From contig NZ_CP033966.1 of NCBI RefSeq assembly GCF_003854895.1, positions 4,402,001-4,466,000 on the forward strand: a DNA stretch of 64,000 nt. The letters run 5' to 3'. Under the pieces are notes generated by a model that was not told the origin of the DNA, made no database searches, and saw only the letters and a list, made by a program, of their open reading frames with translations. Of this stretch, positions 52,256 through 63,797 are shown one piece after another. Within the stretch, counting starts at the first letter, position 1. Every line of letters starts with the position of its first letter. The DNA is from Pigmentiphaga sp. H8. GTDB taxonomy: Bacteria > Pseudomonadota > Gammaproteobacteria > Burkholderiales > Burkholderiaceae_B. The position numbers were made by a program, and so were the translations under genes.

Positions 52256-54084
52256 TCCTGGCGCTCTGGCTGGGCCTGGCGGACACGATCCGCGCGGAAG
52301 CCTGCCGTCCGGCGATTTCCTCCATCAGCGCCGCGCGCGCGGACCACGCCCCCGACATGCCGCCCGCCACGGGCTGGGAGACCGTCACCCTGCCCGACAT
52401 CTGGTCGACGCGCTGGCCCGGGTATGACGGCACGGTCTGGTACCGCGTCGAATGGACGCACTGCCCCGGCCAGGCCGTGGCCGTCTTCCTCGAATACCTC
52501 TCGATGGCAGGCGCGGGACGTCTCAACGACGATACGCTCTGGGCGGACGCAAGCCTGGTCGAACCCCTGTCGCGCGGCTGGAACCTGCCACGCTACTCCC
52601 TGCTGCCGCCCTCGGCGCTGCGCGCCGGCACCAACACCTTGTGGTTCAGGGCAGTGGGCTACGACCGCTACAGCTCCGGGCTGGGCGGCGTACACGTCGG
52701 CCCGCCCGACGAAATCCGCCCGCTCTACGAACGGGAATGGCTGCTGCGGCGCGTCCTCCCGCAGGTCAACCTGATCATCTCCATCACGCTGGGCTGCTTC
52801 TTCCTGGTGGTCTGGCTTCTGCGGCGCAACGAGCAGGCCTATGGATGGTATGCGCTGACATCGCTGGCCTGGCTGCTGTTCGGCCTGAATTCGGCCGTCA
52901 CTTCCCCCTGGCCATTCGCCACCACGCACGGCTGGTCCACGTGGATCACCCTGGTGTTCACCATCTATTGCAGCGCCTTCGCCATGTTCGCCTGGCGCTT
53001 CGGCGGCCAGCGGTTCCCGCGCCTGGAAAGGGCGCTGTGGACCCTCACGGGCGCGGTGTGCGTCGCGCTGCTGGCACTGGGGCCGGTCCAGCCCAAGATC
53101 GTGTTCTATCTGGTGGCGATGGGTTATGCCGCCGTGTTCGTCGGAACCTGCGTGCAATTCCAGCTGCACGCCTTGCGCACGCGCCGCCCCGAACACCTGT
53201 TCCTGGCGGCCTGCATGCTGAGTTTCCTGGTGGCCGTCACCCACGACATGCTGGCCTTCCTGCGCATCATCGACGACGTCCATGGCTACACCTCCGCCAC
53301 CGCGCCGTTGATGATGATAGGCATGGCCCTGGTCCTGGCCTGGAGCTTCACCACCACCCTCGGACGCGTGGAAAGGTTCAACCGCGAACTGGCCGACCAC
53401 GTCGACCGGGCCCGGCGGGAACTCACGCACACGCTGGGCCGGCAGCACGAGCTGGAAGTGGCCAATGCCCGGCTGAGCGAGCGGCTGCAGATCTCCCACG
53501 ACCTGCATGACGGCCTGGGCAGCTCGCTGGTGCGATCCATCGTCATGGCGGAAACAGGCAACGCCACGCTGCCGCCGCAGCACTACGTGTCCATCCTGAA
53601 AAGCCTGCGGGACGACCTGCGGCAGATCCTGGACCAGAGCTTCGCGGCCACTCCCGCGGCCGTGGCCTCGCCTGCGGACTGGATCGCGCCGCTGCGGCGC
53701 CGCTACGGCGAACTGTTCGACGAACAAGAGGTCCGGTGCGCCTGGCGGATCGCCGGGAACTGGCCCGCGGAGCCGGACCCGGCCCGCCTGCTCGCCCTGA
53801 CCCGCTTTCTTGAAGAAGCCTTGACCAACGTGATCAAGCACAGCCGCGCGAGCGCGATCACCGTGACCCTGGGCGATGCCGGCCACGGAGTATTGGCGCT
53901 GAGCGTCGAGGACGACGGCGCGGGATTCGACGTCGGGCTGGCCGACCACCCCATGGCGGGCATCGGGCTGCGCAGCATGCGGGCCCGCATCGCCCGCATA
54001 GGCGGACGACTGGAGATCGAGTCGGACGCGGGCGGCACGCGCCTGCGCGTCCACCTGCCCCCGATTACCCATTTCTCGGGATAG
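52168..54084 (+). CDS. 7TM-type sensor histidine kinase (HisKA_3), partner of the upstream regulator
   Basis: A kinase with an extracytoplasmic beta-rich sensor (about 55-190, WYRVEW and YLSMAGAGRLN), about seven helices (195-390), a coiled coil, HisKA_3 with phospho-acceptor His447 (HDLHDGLGSSL) and HATPase_c (EEALTNVIKHS, VEDDGAGFD, GIGLRSMRARIARIGG). This is the 7TMR-DISM-like NarX/LiaS design. The start is uncertain: ATG 52168 gives 638 residues, overlaps the regulator gene by 88 bp and has no good ribosome site; non-ATG starts close to 52255 are the alternative. The hydrophobic ALAWLAVILALWLGLA would then be the signal sequence, cleaved near AEA-C. Confidence 0.85.
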   Translation: MPHQEHLSETSGHVPHARDPRSALAWLAVILALWLGLADTIRAEACRPAISSISAARADHAPDMPPATGWETVTLPDIWSTRWPGYDGTVWYRVEWTHCPGQAVAVFLEYLSMAGAGRLNDDTLWADASLVEPLSRGWNLPRYSLLPPSALRAGTNTLWFRAVGYDRYSSGLGGVHVGPPDEIRPLYEREWLLRRVLPQVNLIISITLGCFFLVVWLLRRNEQAYGWYALTSLAWLLFGLNSAVTSPWPFATTHGWSTWITLVFTIYCSAFAMFAWRFGGQRFPRLERALWTLTGAVCVALLALGPVQPKIVFYLVAMGYAAVFVGTCVQFQLHALRTRRPEHLFLAACMLSFLVAVTHDMLAFLRIIDDVHGYTSATAPLMMIGMALVLAWSFTTTLGRVERFNRELADHVDRARRELTHTLGRQHELEVANARLSERLQISHDLHDGLGSSLVRSIVMAETGNATLPPQHYVSILKSLRDDLRQILDQSFAATPAAVASPADWIAPLRRRYGELFDEQEVRCAWRIAGNWPAEPDPARLLALTRFLEEALTNVIKHSRASAITVTLGDAGHGVLALSVEDDGAGFDVGLADHPMAGIGLRSMRARIARIGGRLEIESDAGGTRLRVHLPPITHFSG

Positions 54085-54151
54085 CCGCCGGACTCGCCCC
54101 ATCCTCTAATTGCTGTCCCGGCACGTGGCCGGGACAGTCCTGAGGATTCCC

Positions 54152-54325
54152 ATGCTTTTTCGTCCTTGCCCGTGCCAAGCACGCAAATCGCGCCTGCCCC
54201 GGGGCTTCTGGCTGCGGCTCGTCCCGGGGCGACGGCTTTTCCGGTGCCACGGCTGCCAGGCGACGCTATTCGTCCACCCCCTGCGATTGGTGGCCGTGGA
54301 CAACCCGGCCGCGCACCGCACCTGA
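54152..54325 (+). CDS. Small Cys-rich zinc-ribbon-like protein
   Basis: A 57-residue basic product with two Cys pairs: CPC at residues 6-8 and CHGC near 34-37, joined by an Arg-rich stretch RGFWLRLVPGRRLFRC. The pattern matches small zinc-ribbon proteins. AGGA lies about 8 bases before the ATG. It stands alone between the sensor kinase and the ankyrin gene. Function unknown; binding of nucleic acid is a guess. Confidence 0.55.
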   Translation: MLFRPCPCQARKSRLPRGFWLRLVPGRRLFRCHGCQATLFVHPLRLVAVDNPAAHRT

Positions 54326-54435
54326 CCCTGCCGGATTCATAGCTTTTTCCACTGCGGCCCATTCATATATACGATTTTCCAATCCGCCACGGCGCTCTTA
54401 ACATCACGTCTCCGTTCATCCAAGGAGACTCGTGC

Positions 54436-55110
54436 ATGCTGTGGAAGCGCCTATCCATCCACCTCGGGGTCGCAGCGACCCTGCTCGCCTCGCTGTCGGC
54501 GCCCGTGAACGGCGCCAGCCTGGACGGCCAGTTGCGCGCCGCCGCCGAACGGGGCACGGCCGCCGACGTCCGCACCCTGATCGGCCAGGGGGCGGACATC
54601 GAAGCGCGCGATGCCGCGGGCGCCACTCCCCTGCTGGCCGCCACCCACCGCAACAACGTGGAAGCGGCCCGGGCCCTGATCGACGCGGGCGCCGACGTCA
54701 ACGCCAAGGACAGGATCAACGACAGCCCCTACCTGTATGCGGGCGCGCGGGGGCACGACGAAATCCTCCGGATGACGCTGGCGCATGGGGCGGACCTGAA
54801 AAGCACCAACCGCTACGGCGGCACGGCGCTGATCCCGGCCGCCGAACGCGGCCACGTCGAGACGGTCCGCATGCTGATCAAGGCGGGCGTGGACGTGAAC
54901 CACGTCAACAATCTGCACTGGACCGCGCTGCTCGAAGCCATCATCCTGGGCACGGGCGGCGCCCGCCACACGGACATCGTCCGCCTGCTGGTCGATGCGC
55001 ATGCCGATGTGAACCTGGCCGACGGCAACGGCGTCACCCCGCTGCGGCATGCCCGCCAACGCGGTTTCACCGCCATCGAGCGCATCCTGCTCCAAGCCGG
55101 CGCGCGCTAG
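54436..55110 (+). CDS. Periplasmic ankyrin-repeat protein
   Basis: A 224-residue protein. A signal peptide (residues 1-26, cleavage near VNGAS) precedes about six ankyrin repeats, e.g. DVRTLIGQGADIEARDAAGA, EAARALIDAGADVNAKDRIN, ETVRMLIKAGVDVNHVNNLH and DIVRLLVDAHADVNLADGNG; the last repeat caps the C-terminus. Exported ankyrin proteins in proteobacteria often act as inhibitors or chaperones for secreted partners (catalase, effectors, phospholipases). No such partner is adjacent. Good AGGAG upstream. It converges with a LysR gene 7 bp away. Confidence 0.88.
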   Translation: MLWKRLSIHLGVAATLLASLSAPVNGASLDGQLRAAAERGTAADVRTLIGQGADIEARDAAGATPLLAATHRNNVEAARALIDAGADVNAKDRINDSPYLYAGARGHDEILRMTLAHGADLKSTNRYGGTALIPAAERGHVETVRMLIKAGVDVNHVNNLHWTALLEAIILGTGGARHTDIVRLLVDAHADVNLADGNGVTPLRHARQRGFTAIERILLQAGAR

Positions 55111-55117
55111 CCGCTCG

Positions 55118-56116
55118 TCAGAACTCGGTCTGCCGCCCCGGATCCGGGGCGTCCCGCCGCATGCCGCCGCAAGCCTGGCGCACGGCCTCCAGGAAACGCC
55201 GGTGCGATTCGTTCTCGCCGCTGTCCTCGCGCACGATGGCCGCGATCGGCGGCAGGCTCCAGGCGATGGAATACGGGACGATGGCCACGCCCGCCACGTG
55301 CACCAGTTCTTCGGCAATGTCGGCGGGCAGCAGCGAGACCGCGCGCTCGGACGCGGCGATGATCTCGCCGATGAGCTTGGCGGAGTAGCCTTCGGTGACG
55401 GGCACGGGCGGCGTGACGCCCGCCCCGATGAACAGGCCGGCGACCTGCTCGCGCAGCGCGGTGTGGGGTTCGCCCAGGACCCAGTCGAGTTCGGCCAGGC
55501 GGTGCCATGAAAGCGGCGCGCGCCCCAGTTGCGCCGCCAGGCGCCGGTTGCTGATCAGCCGGGCCTGCTGGCGGTACAACGGCTCGAACGCCAGCCCCTG
55601 CAAATCCAGCATGGGACTTGCCCGCGCGATGACCACGTCCAGCGCGTGATCGCGCAGCGCGCGCAACAGGCTCTCGCTGGTGCCGTCGTGGATGCGCACG
55701 GCCAGCCGCCGGGGCTCCGCCTGCACGGCGGAGACGACCTCGGCCACCAGCCGCCCGGACACGAAGGGCGTCACCCCCACGTGCAAGCGCGCGGCCAGGC
55801 CCGCGCTGGAAGCCTCCATATCGCGGACCAGATGCCCCAGGTCCTGCAGCATGGCCCGCGCCCGGCCCGCCACGATCCGCCCGATGTCGGTGGGCGCCAT
55901 GCCGCGCGCCGTGCGGACGAACAGCGGCGCGCCGAACATGGCTTCCAGTTCCGACAAGGCATTGGTCACCGCCGGCTGGCTGGTGGCCATCAGTTCGGCC
56001 ACCCGTGTCAGGGAGCCGAGCCGGTGGACCTGCACGATCAGTTGCAGATGGCGCATCTTCAGCCGGGAAACCAACCGGCGGACGACGTCATCAGAGGGAA
56101 AACCGGAATCTGGCAT
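55118..56116 (-). CDS. LysR-family regulator, likely GbpR-like
   Basis: A 332-residue LysR regulator. The winged helix contains MRHLQLIVQVHRLGSLTRVA, then TSQPAVTNALSELEAMFG, and RTARGMAPTDIG. The effector domain is full length. The ATG at 56116 is used; TTG at 56131 is possible. It is divergent from the malic enzyme gene across 133 bp that contain an AT-rich segment (56135-56195). Malic enzyme is a possible target, but no clear operator dyad is seen. Confidence 0.88.
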   Translation of the reverse strand: MPDSGFPSDDVVRRLVSRLKMRHLQLIVQVHRLGSLTRVAELMATSQPAVTNALSELEAMFGAPLFVRTARGMAPTDIGRIVAGRARAMLQDLGHLVRDMEASSAGLAARLHVGVTPFVSGRLVAEVVSAVQAEPRRLAVRIHDGTSESLLRALRDHALDVVIARASPMLDLQGLAFEPLYRQQARLISNRRLAAQLGRAPLSWHRLAELDWVLGEPHTALREQVAGLFIGAGVTPPVPVTEGYSAKLIGEIIAASERAVSLLPADIAEELVHVAGVAIVPYSIAWSLPPIAAIVREDSGENESHRRFLEAVRQACGGMRRDAPDPGRQTEF

Positions 56117-56249
56117 GCCTGGAATCGCCAAGATATCAGCTAAATATTATGGATACATCGTCAATCAGAATATTTCAATGATAACCGCTGCCTAGAATGG
56201 CTGGATCTTGATGCAACCCTATGCCCCAGAGGCACGGAAGGACAGGAAG

Positions 56250-58541
<2,292 letters not shown>

Positions 58542-58565
58542 CGTACCGGCCGCGGGCCTGGCGCC

Positions 58566-59780
58566 TTATCGGGCCAGGGGCGCGGCGGCCAGTACCGGCC
58601 GCCGCCAGAACCCCCTGAACACCACCAGCGCCGCCCCCAGCAGCAGCATCGCGCTGGCCGCGAAGACGCCGTGCGCGCCTCCCGCGTCGAACACCACGCC
58701 GCCTGCGGCCGCGCCTACGGTGATGGCCAGTTGCACGGCCGCCACGATCAGCCCGCCGCCGCTCTCGGCCTCGTCGGGCACGACCCGCGTCAACCAGGTG
58801 GACCAGGCCACCGGTACCGCGCCGAAGGCCATGCCCCACAGCGCGACCAGCACGGCCGCGATCCAGGGCAGCGTCCCCGTGGCGGCCAGAACCAGGCCGA
58901 TGCCGCCCATCGCCAGCGGCATCAGCAGCAGCGTCATGCGCAGGCTGCGCTGCAGCAGCAGGCCCGACAGCGACGTGCCGACGAAATTGGCCACGCCGAA
59001 TCCCAGCAGCATGGCCGACAGGCCGTTGACGTCCACGCCGGGCACGCTTTCCAGGAACGGCCGCAGATAGGTGAAGAAGGCGAAGTGCCCGGTGAAAACC
59101 ATGATACAGGCCCCCATGCCCAGCGCCACGCCCGGCCGCCGCAACACATCGACCAGCGTGCCCAGGCGCGTGGTGCCCGAGGGCGCCATGCGCGGCAAGG
59201 TCAGGGCCTGCCATATCAACGCCACCACGCCCAGCGACGTGGCCAGCAGGAAGACGTTGCGCCATCCGAGCAGATGGCCGAAATAGCTGCCCAGCGGCGC
59301 CGCCGCGATCGTCGCGACCGACACGCCGCCGAAGATCAGGGACAACGCACGCGGCACCATGGCCTCGGGCACGAGCCGCATCGCCGTCGCGGCCGACATC
59401 GTCCAGAACCCGCCGATGGCGATGCCCAGCAGCACCCGTCCCAACAGGATGACAGCCAGGCTGGGCGCGAAGGCGACCAGCAGGTTCGAGGCGATCAGCA
59501 GGACGGAAAACGCCATCAACACCCACCTGCGGTCGATGCCGCGCGTCGCCGCCGCGATCAGGAGGCTGGCAACCAGCGCGACCGCCGAGGTCGCCGTCAC
59601 CGTCTGCCCCGCCAGACCCTCGGTCACCCCCAGGCTGGCGGCCATCGGCGTCAGCAGGCTGGCGGGCAGGAACTCGGCCGTGACCAGGCCGAACACGCCC
59701 AGCGCCAACCCGAATACCGCGCCCCAGGCGGGCCGGTCCGGCGCGGCGGCCAGGCGGCCGGGAGAAATGCATTCACTCAT
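58566..59780 (-). CDS. DHA1-family MFS transporter
   Basis: A 404-residue protein with 12 helices. Features of DHA1 proteins such as NepI/AraJ are present: FGLVTAEFLPASLLTPMA in helix 1, the loop ATRGIDRRWVLM, and LIFGGVSVATIAAAPLGSYFG in motif C. Export of nucleosides, sugars or drugs is typical of the family. It is divergent from an AraC-type regulator with 99 bp between starts, which probably controls it. Confidence 0.9.
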   Translation of the reverse strand: MSECISPGRLAAAPDRPAWGAVFGLALGVFGLVTAEFLPASLLTPMAASLGVTEGLAGQTVTATSAVALVASLLIAAATRGIDRRWVLMAFSVLLIASNLLVAFAPSLAVILLGRVLLGIAIGGFWTMSAATAMRLVPEAMVPRALSLIFGGVSVATIAAAPLGSYFGHLLGWRNVFLLATSLGVVALIWQALTLPRMAPSGTTRLGTLVDVLRRPGVALGMGACIMVFTGHFAFFTYLRPFLESVPGVDVNGLSAMLLGFGVANFVGTSLSGLLLQRSLRMTLLLMPLAMGGIGLVLAATGTLPWIAAVLVALWGMAFGAVPVAWSTWLTRVVPDEAESGGGLIVAAVQLAITVGAAAGGVVFDAGGAHGVFAASAMLLLGAALVVFRGFWRRPVLAAAPLAR

Positions 59781-59879
59781 GACGACTTCCAGGATTGCCG
59801 AAAACCGCAGCGTATCGGCCGCACGCCAGGACTGTCTATGACGTAGAATCCTGTTTTATTGATCTATCGTCCGGAAATC

Positions 59880-60848
59880 ATGGACACGCCCGACCTGCAA
59901 CCCGTCCCCGACTTCGATCCCGCCAGTGAGCTGCTGCTCGGCATGCGGCTGGTTGGCGTCCAGTACCGGCGGATCGAACTCGCGCCCCCCTGCGGCGTGC
60001 GTTTCGGCCAGGCGCCGGGGCGCGCGCAGTTCCACTTCGTCGGCCGCGGCCCGCTGCTGCTGCGCACCGCGAGCCGGGCGCTGCACCGGCTCGACACAGG
60101 TGATGCCGTGCTGCTGCCGCATGGCGGGATGCACGAACTGCTGTCCTCGCCCGAGACGCCCAGCCGGGACATCGCCGCCTTCGAGTCGGTCGACATCTGC
60201 GAGCAGGTCTGCGCGGTCAAGCCGGTCGCCTGCCCGGCCGGCGGTCCGCTGGTCTTCAGCGGCTGCATGGAGTTCCATCTGGGCGGCATGCAGATGCTCG
60301 TGGCCTCGATGCCCGAAGTCATGCTGGTTGGCACCCTGCTCGACCGTTACCCCGAAATCCGGCCCATGCTCGATGCCATGGAGCGCGAGGCGCGGACACG
60401 GCGCGCCGGTTTCGCCGGCATCCTCGCGCGGCTGGCGGACGTGGTGTCCGCCTTCATCGTGCGCGGCTGGGTCGAGTGCGGATGCGGCGATGCCACGGGC
60501 TGGGTGCAGGCGCTGCGCGACCCCCGCCTGGGCAAGGTCATCGTCGCGCTGCACCGCGATCCGGGCCGCCCCTGGACGGTCGCGGAGCTGGCGGCGCAGA
60601 TGGGCAGCTCCCGCTCGGTCTTTGCCGAACGCTTCCTGGCCGTGACCGGCATGACGCCGCTGCGCTACCTGACCGAACTGCGCATGCAGCTTGCCGTGCA
60701 ATGGATAGAACGGGAACGCCAGCCCCTCGAAACGGTGGCCTACCGCCTGGGCTACGGTTCGCTGGCCGCCTTCAGCCGGGCCTTCAAGCGCGTGGTCGGG
60801 CAGCCGCCCGGCGCATTACGCGGCAGGCCGCTAGCCGCCCAGGCCTAG
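59880..60848 (+). CDS. AraC-family regulator with cupin sensor
   Basis: A 322-residue AraC/XylS regulator. The N-terminal half is a cupin-type sensor (LHRLDTGDAVLLPHGGMHEL); the C-terminal two HTHs cover about 225-315 (WTVAELAAQMGSSRSVFAERF, then LETVAYRLGYGSLAAFSRAFK). Members of the cupin_6 group commonly regulate a divergent MFS exporter, as here. The ATG at 59880 is used; a TTG seven codons earlier is in frame. Confidence 0.92.
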   Translation: MDTPDLQPVPDFDPASELLLGMRLVGVQYRRIELAPPCGVRFGQAPGRAQFHFVGRGPLLLRTASRALHRLDTGDAVLLPHGGMHELLSSPETPSRDIAAFESVDICEQVCAVKPVACPAGGPLVFSGCMEFHLGGMQMLVASMPEVMLVGTLLDRYPEIRPMLDAMEREARTRRAGFAGILARLADVVSAFIVRGWVECGCGDATGWVQALRDPRLGKVIVALHRDPGRPWTVAELAAQMGSSRSVFAERFLAVTGMTPLRYLTELRMQLAVQWIERERQPLETVAYRLGYGSLAAFSRAFKRVVGQPPGALRGRPLAAQA

Positions 60849-61081
60849 GCAACCGGCGCCCGCCGTTCCGGCGGCCCGCCAACCCGCCGCCCCGCTTTAT
60901 GCGGAATCCCGGAAAGCGGTGCCGCCCATTCCCTCCCGTCGAAAGAGAAATCCTCATTCCTATCAATGCGTTAGGCCCGGATGGCACGATCCTGCCGGCT
61001 GGGTACGTCGCCTGCTAAAGCCCCACCGTGCTCCGGCTCGCAATGCGCGGCACATATCTATCCTTTAGACAGGAGACATCG

Positions 61082-63577
61082 ATGGACCACGCATGGAGAC
61101 GAACCGCCACGGCCTGTTCGGTCAGCGCCGCGCTGCTCTTGGCCGCTTGCGGCGGAGGAGACGACGATCCGGCACCGCCGCCCGGCGGCGGCAACACGCT
61201 TCCCGGCCTGAAGGAAAGCGTCGAGATCATCCGCGACAAATACGGCGTATCGCACATCTACGCCAAGAACCAGGAAGACATGTTCTACGCGCAGGGCTAC
61301 AACGCCGCGCGCGACCGGCTGTGGCAACTGGACCAATGGCGCCGCCAGGGCGAAGGCAGGATGGCCGAACAGTTCGGGCCGCGCTTCGTCGAAGCCGACC
61401 GGGCGGCCCGGATGTTCCTGTACCGGGGCGACCTGGAAAAGGAATACGCCAGCTACCATCCGCAAAGCCAGGCCATCATTTCCGCTTTCGTGGCCGGCAT
61501 CAACGCCTACATCGACCAGGTGAAGGCCGATCCGTCCAGGCTACCCCTGGAATTCCGGCTCACAGGCACGGAACCCGGCCACTGGCGTCCGGAAACGGTG
61601 CTGGTGCGCAAGTACGGCATCACCCGCAACATCGGTTCCGAAGTCGCTCTCGCGCGCGACGTCACGGCGATGGGCGCGAAGAAGGTGCAGGAACTCAGCC
61701 TGTTCGAACCGCCCATCGACCTGCAGGTGCCCGGCGGCGTGGACCTGTCGCAGATCGATGGCTCGATCATGAACGCCTACAACCTCGGCCATGCCGCCGC
61801 GCGCTTCCAGGCCAGCGACTTCCCCGGCAGTCCGTTGGGCGCGAAGGCCCGCGACACGCTGGCCAAGGCCTTGTCGGGTCCCGACGAGCCCGCCGCCGCC
61901 AGCAGCGCGGCCGAGGGCATGGCCCGCGCCAACACGCGCCGCATCGCCCGCTACGAGAGCAACAACTGGACGATCTCGGGCGCGCGCACCGCATCGGGCA
62001 GACCCATCCTGTCCAACGATCCGCACCGGGCCCTGTCCATGCCTTCGCTGCGCTACATGGTGCACCTGAACTCGCCCGGCTGGAACGTCATCGGCGCGGG
62101 CGAGCCGGCGCTGCCCGGCGTATCCATCGGACACAACGACCGCGTCGCCTTCGGCCTGACCATCTTCTCGTTCGGCGACGAGGAGGACCTGTACGTCTAC
62201 GAGACCAATCCCGCCAACCGCGACGAATACCGCTACCAGGGCAAGTGGGAAAAGATGCGCCGGATCGAGGAAACGATCAAGGTGCGGGGCCAGGCCGACG
62301 TGAAGGCGACGATCAAATTCACCCGCCACGGCCCCGTGCTGCACGAGGACGCCGCCCGGGGCAAGGCCTACGCCGTGCGCGCCGCCTACCTGGAGTTTCC
62401 CGGCACCGCCGCCTACCTGGCCAGCCTGCGCCTGAACCAGGCGCGGAACTGGGACGAGTTCACCGCCGGCATGGCTCGCCACTACACCCCCGGCGAGAAC
62501 ATGGTGTATGCCGACGTGAACGGCAACATCGGCTGGTTCGGCGGCGCGCTCGCCCCCATCCGGCCCAAGGCCGGATGGTCGGGCCTGCTACCGGTCCCGG
62601 GCGACGGCACCTACGAATGGGACGGCATCCTGCCGGGCACCTCGCTGCCGCGCGTGCTGAATCCGGCCAAGGGGTTCTACGCCACGGCCAACGAGTACAA
62701 CGTGCCGGACGACTATGCGCGCAAGGACATGTCGGCACGCGAATGGTCGGACCCGAATCGGGTGCAGCGCATCGGCGAGGTCCTGGGCAGCGCGCGCGGC
62801 CTGACCGTACAGGACACGGCCAAGCTGCAGTACGACGATCTGTCCATCCCCGCGCGCGAGCTGATGGGCCTGGCATCGGGCCTGTCCTCGCCCGATGCCG
62901 AGGTCGCCGACGCGCTGCAACGGCTCAAGGCCTGGAACCACCGCATGTCCGCCGACTCGGTGGCCGCCACCATCTATGAGTTCTGGCAGTACGTCATCGT
63001 CGCCAAGGTCTCGGACCTGTACGTGCCGGCCGCCAGCCGCGACACGTTCGGCGACCTGGACAAGCGGCTGGTGATGAACAAGCTCAAGGAACCCGACGCG
63101 ACCTTCGGTGCTGAACCCGTCCAGGGCCGCGACGCGCTGCTGGTCGATGCGCTGAAGGCGGGGCTCGCCAACCTGAAGGAGGTGCTGGGCAACGATCCCG
63201 CCAAGTGGAAATGGGGGGACCTGTTCCACATCAAGTTCGACCACCAGCTGGCGGCGCTGCTGCCGGCCGGCCAGCGCGCCGCGCTGGGGACCGAACGCTA
63301 TCCGATGAGCGGCAACATCGAGACGGTGTACCTGGGCGCCTATGGCGCCGATTTCCGCAAGATCCACGGCGCGTCCTACCGGCAGGCCATCGATGTGGGC
63401 AACTGGGACAACTCGCTGGCCATGAACGTGCCGGGCCAGTCATCCGATCCCGAAAGCCCCTACTACAAGAACCTGCTGCCGCTGTGGGTCAAGGGGGAAC
63501 TCTTCCCCATGGCCTTCAGCCGGCAAAAGGTCGACAGCCTGAAGGCGGACAGCATCACGCTGCAACCGGCGCGTTGA
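61082..63577 (+). CDS. Penicillin/AHL acylase family lipoprotein
   Basis: An 831-residue Ntn-hydrolase precursor. Residues 1-23 form a lipoprotein signal with lipobox LAAC (Cys23) followed by a Gly/Asp/Pro linker. The alpha chain runs to about 292; the autocleavage site and nucleophile Ser293 lie in YESNNWTISG. The beta chain shows ILSNDPH, WNVIGAGEPALPGVSIGHN and NEYNVPDDY. Such enzymes cleave amide-linked acyl groups, including homoserine lactones. The ATG follows AGGAGA. Membrane anchoring would place it on the periplasmic face or outer membrane. Confidence 0.9.
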   Translation: MDHAWRRTATACSVSAALLLAACGGGDDDPAPPPGGGNTLPGLKESVEIIRDKYGVSHIYAKNQEDMFYAQGYNAARDRLWQLDQWRRQGEGRMAEQFGPRFVEADRAARMFLYRGDLEKEYASYHPQSQAIISAFVAGINAYIDQVKADPSRLPLEFRLTGTEPGHWRPETVLVRKYGITRNIGSEVALARDVTAMGAKKVQELSLFEPPIDLQVPGGVDLSQIDGSIMNAYNLGHAAARFQASDFPGSPLGAKARDTLAKALSGPDEPAAASSAAEGMARANTRRIARYESNNWTISGARTASGRPILSNDPHRALSMPSLRYMVHLNSPGWNVIGAGEPALPGVSIGHNDRVAFGLTIFSFGDEEDLYVYETNPANRDEYRYQGKWEKMRRIEETIKVRGQADVKATIKFTRHGPVLHEDAARGKAYAVRAAYLEFPGTAAYLASLRLNQARNWDEFTAGMARHYTPGENMVYADVNGNIGWFGGALAPIRPKAGWSGLLPVPGDGTYEWDGILPGTSLPRVLNPAKGFYATANEYNVPDDYARKDMSAREWSDPNRVQRIGEVLGSARGLTVQDTAKLQYDDLSIPARELMGLASGLSSPDAEVADALQRLKAWNHRMSADSVAATIYEFWQYVIVAKVSDLYVPAASRDTFGDLDKRLVMNKLKEPDATFGAEPVQGRDALLVDALKAGLANLKEVLGNDPAKWKWGDLFHIKFDHQLAALLPAGQRAALGTERYPMSGNIETVYLGAYGADFRKIHGASYRQAIDVGNWDNSLAMNVPGQSSDPESPYYKNLLPLWVKGELFPMAFSRQKVDSLKADSITLQPAR

Positions 63578-63797
63578 GCGGTCCGGGGCGCGGCCGCCGC
63601 GACCGCGCCCCGATGGAACCGATGGCTAGTATCGGGAGCTTTGCCTACCCAAGCACGCGACACCTCTTTATCCTCCGAACGAGCCTGTGAAAAGCGCTCG
63701 CCAAGAGCCTGTCCGCCATCCTTCTATCCAAGACCCATGCCCGTGCGTCATCTCGGCTTAGCCGCAGAGCCCCTAGCGCTCGGCCAAGGAAGCACGC

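Noticed and set aside
63580..63615. GGGGCGCGG/CCGCGCCCC hairpin after the acylase gene
   Set aside because: Stable stem but no T tract; a factor-independent terminator cannot be claimed.
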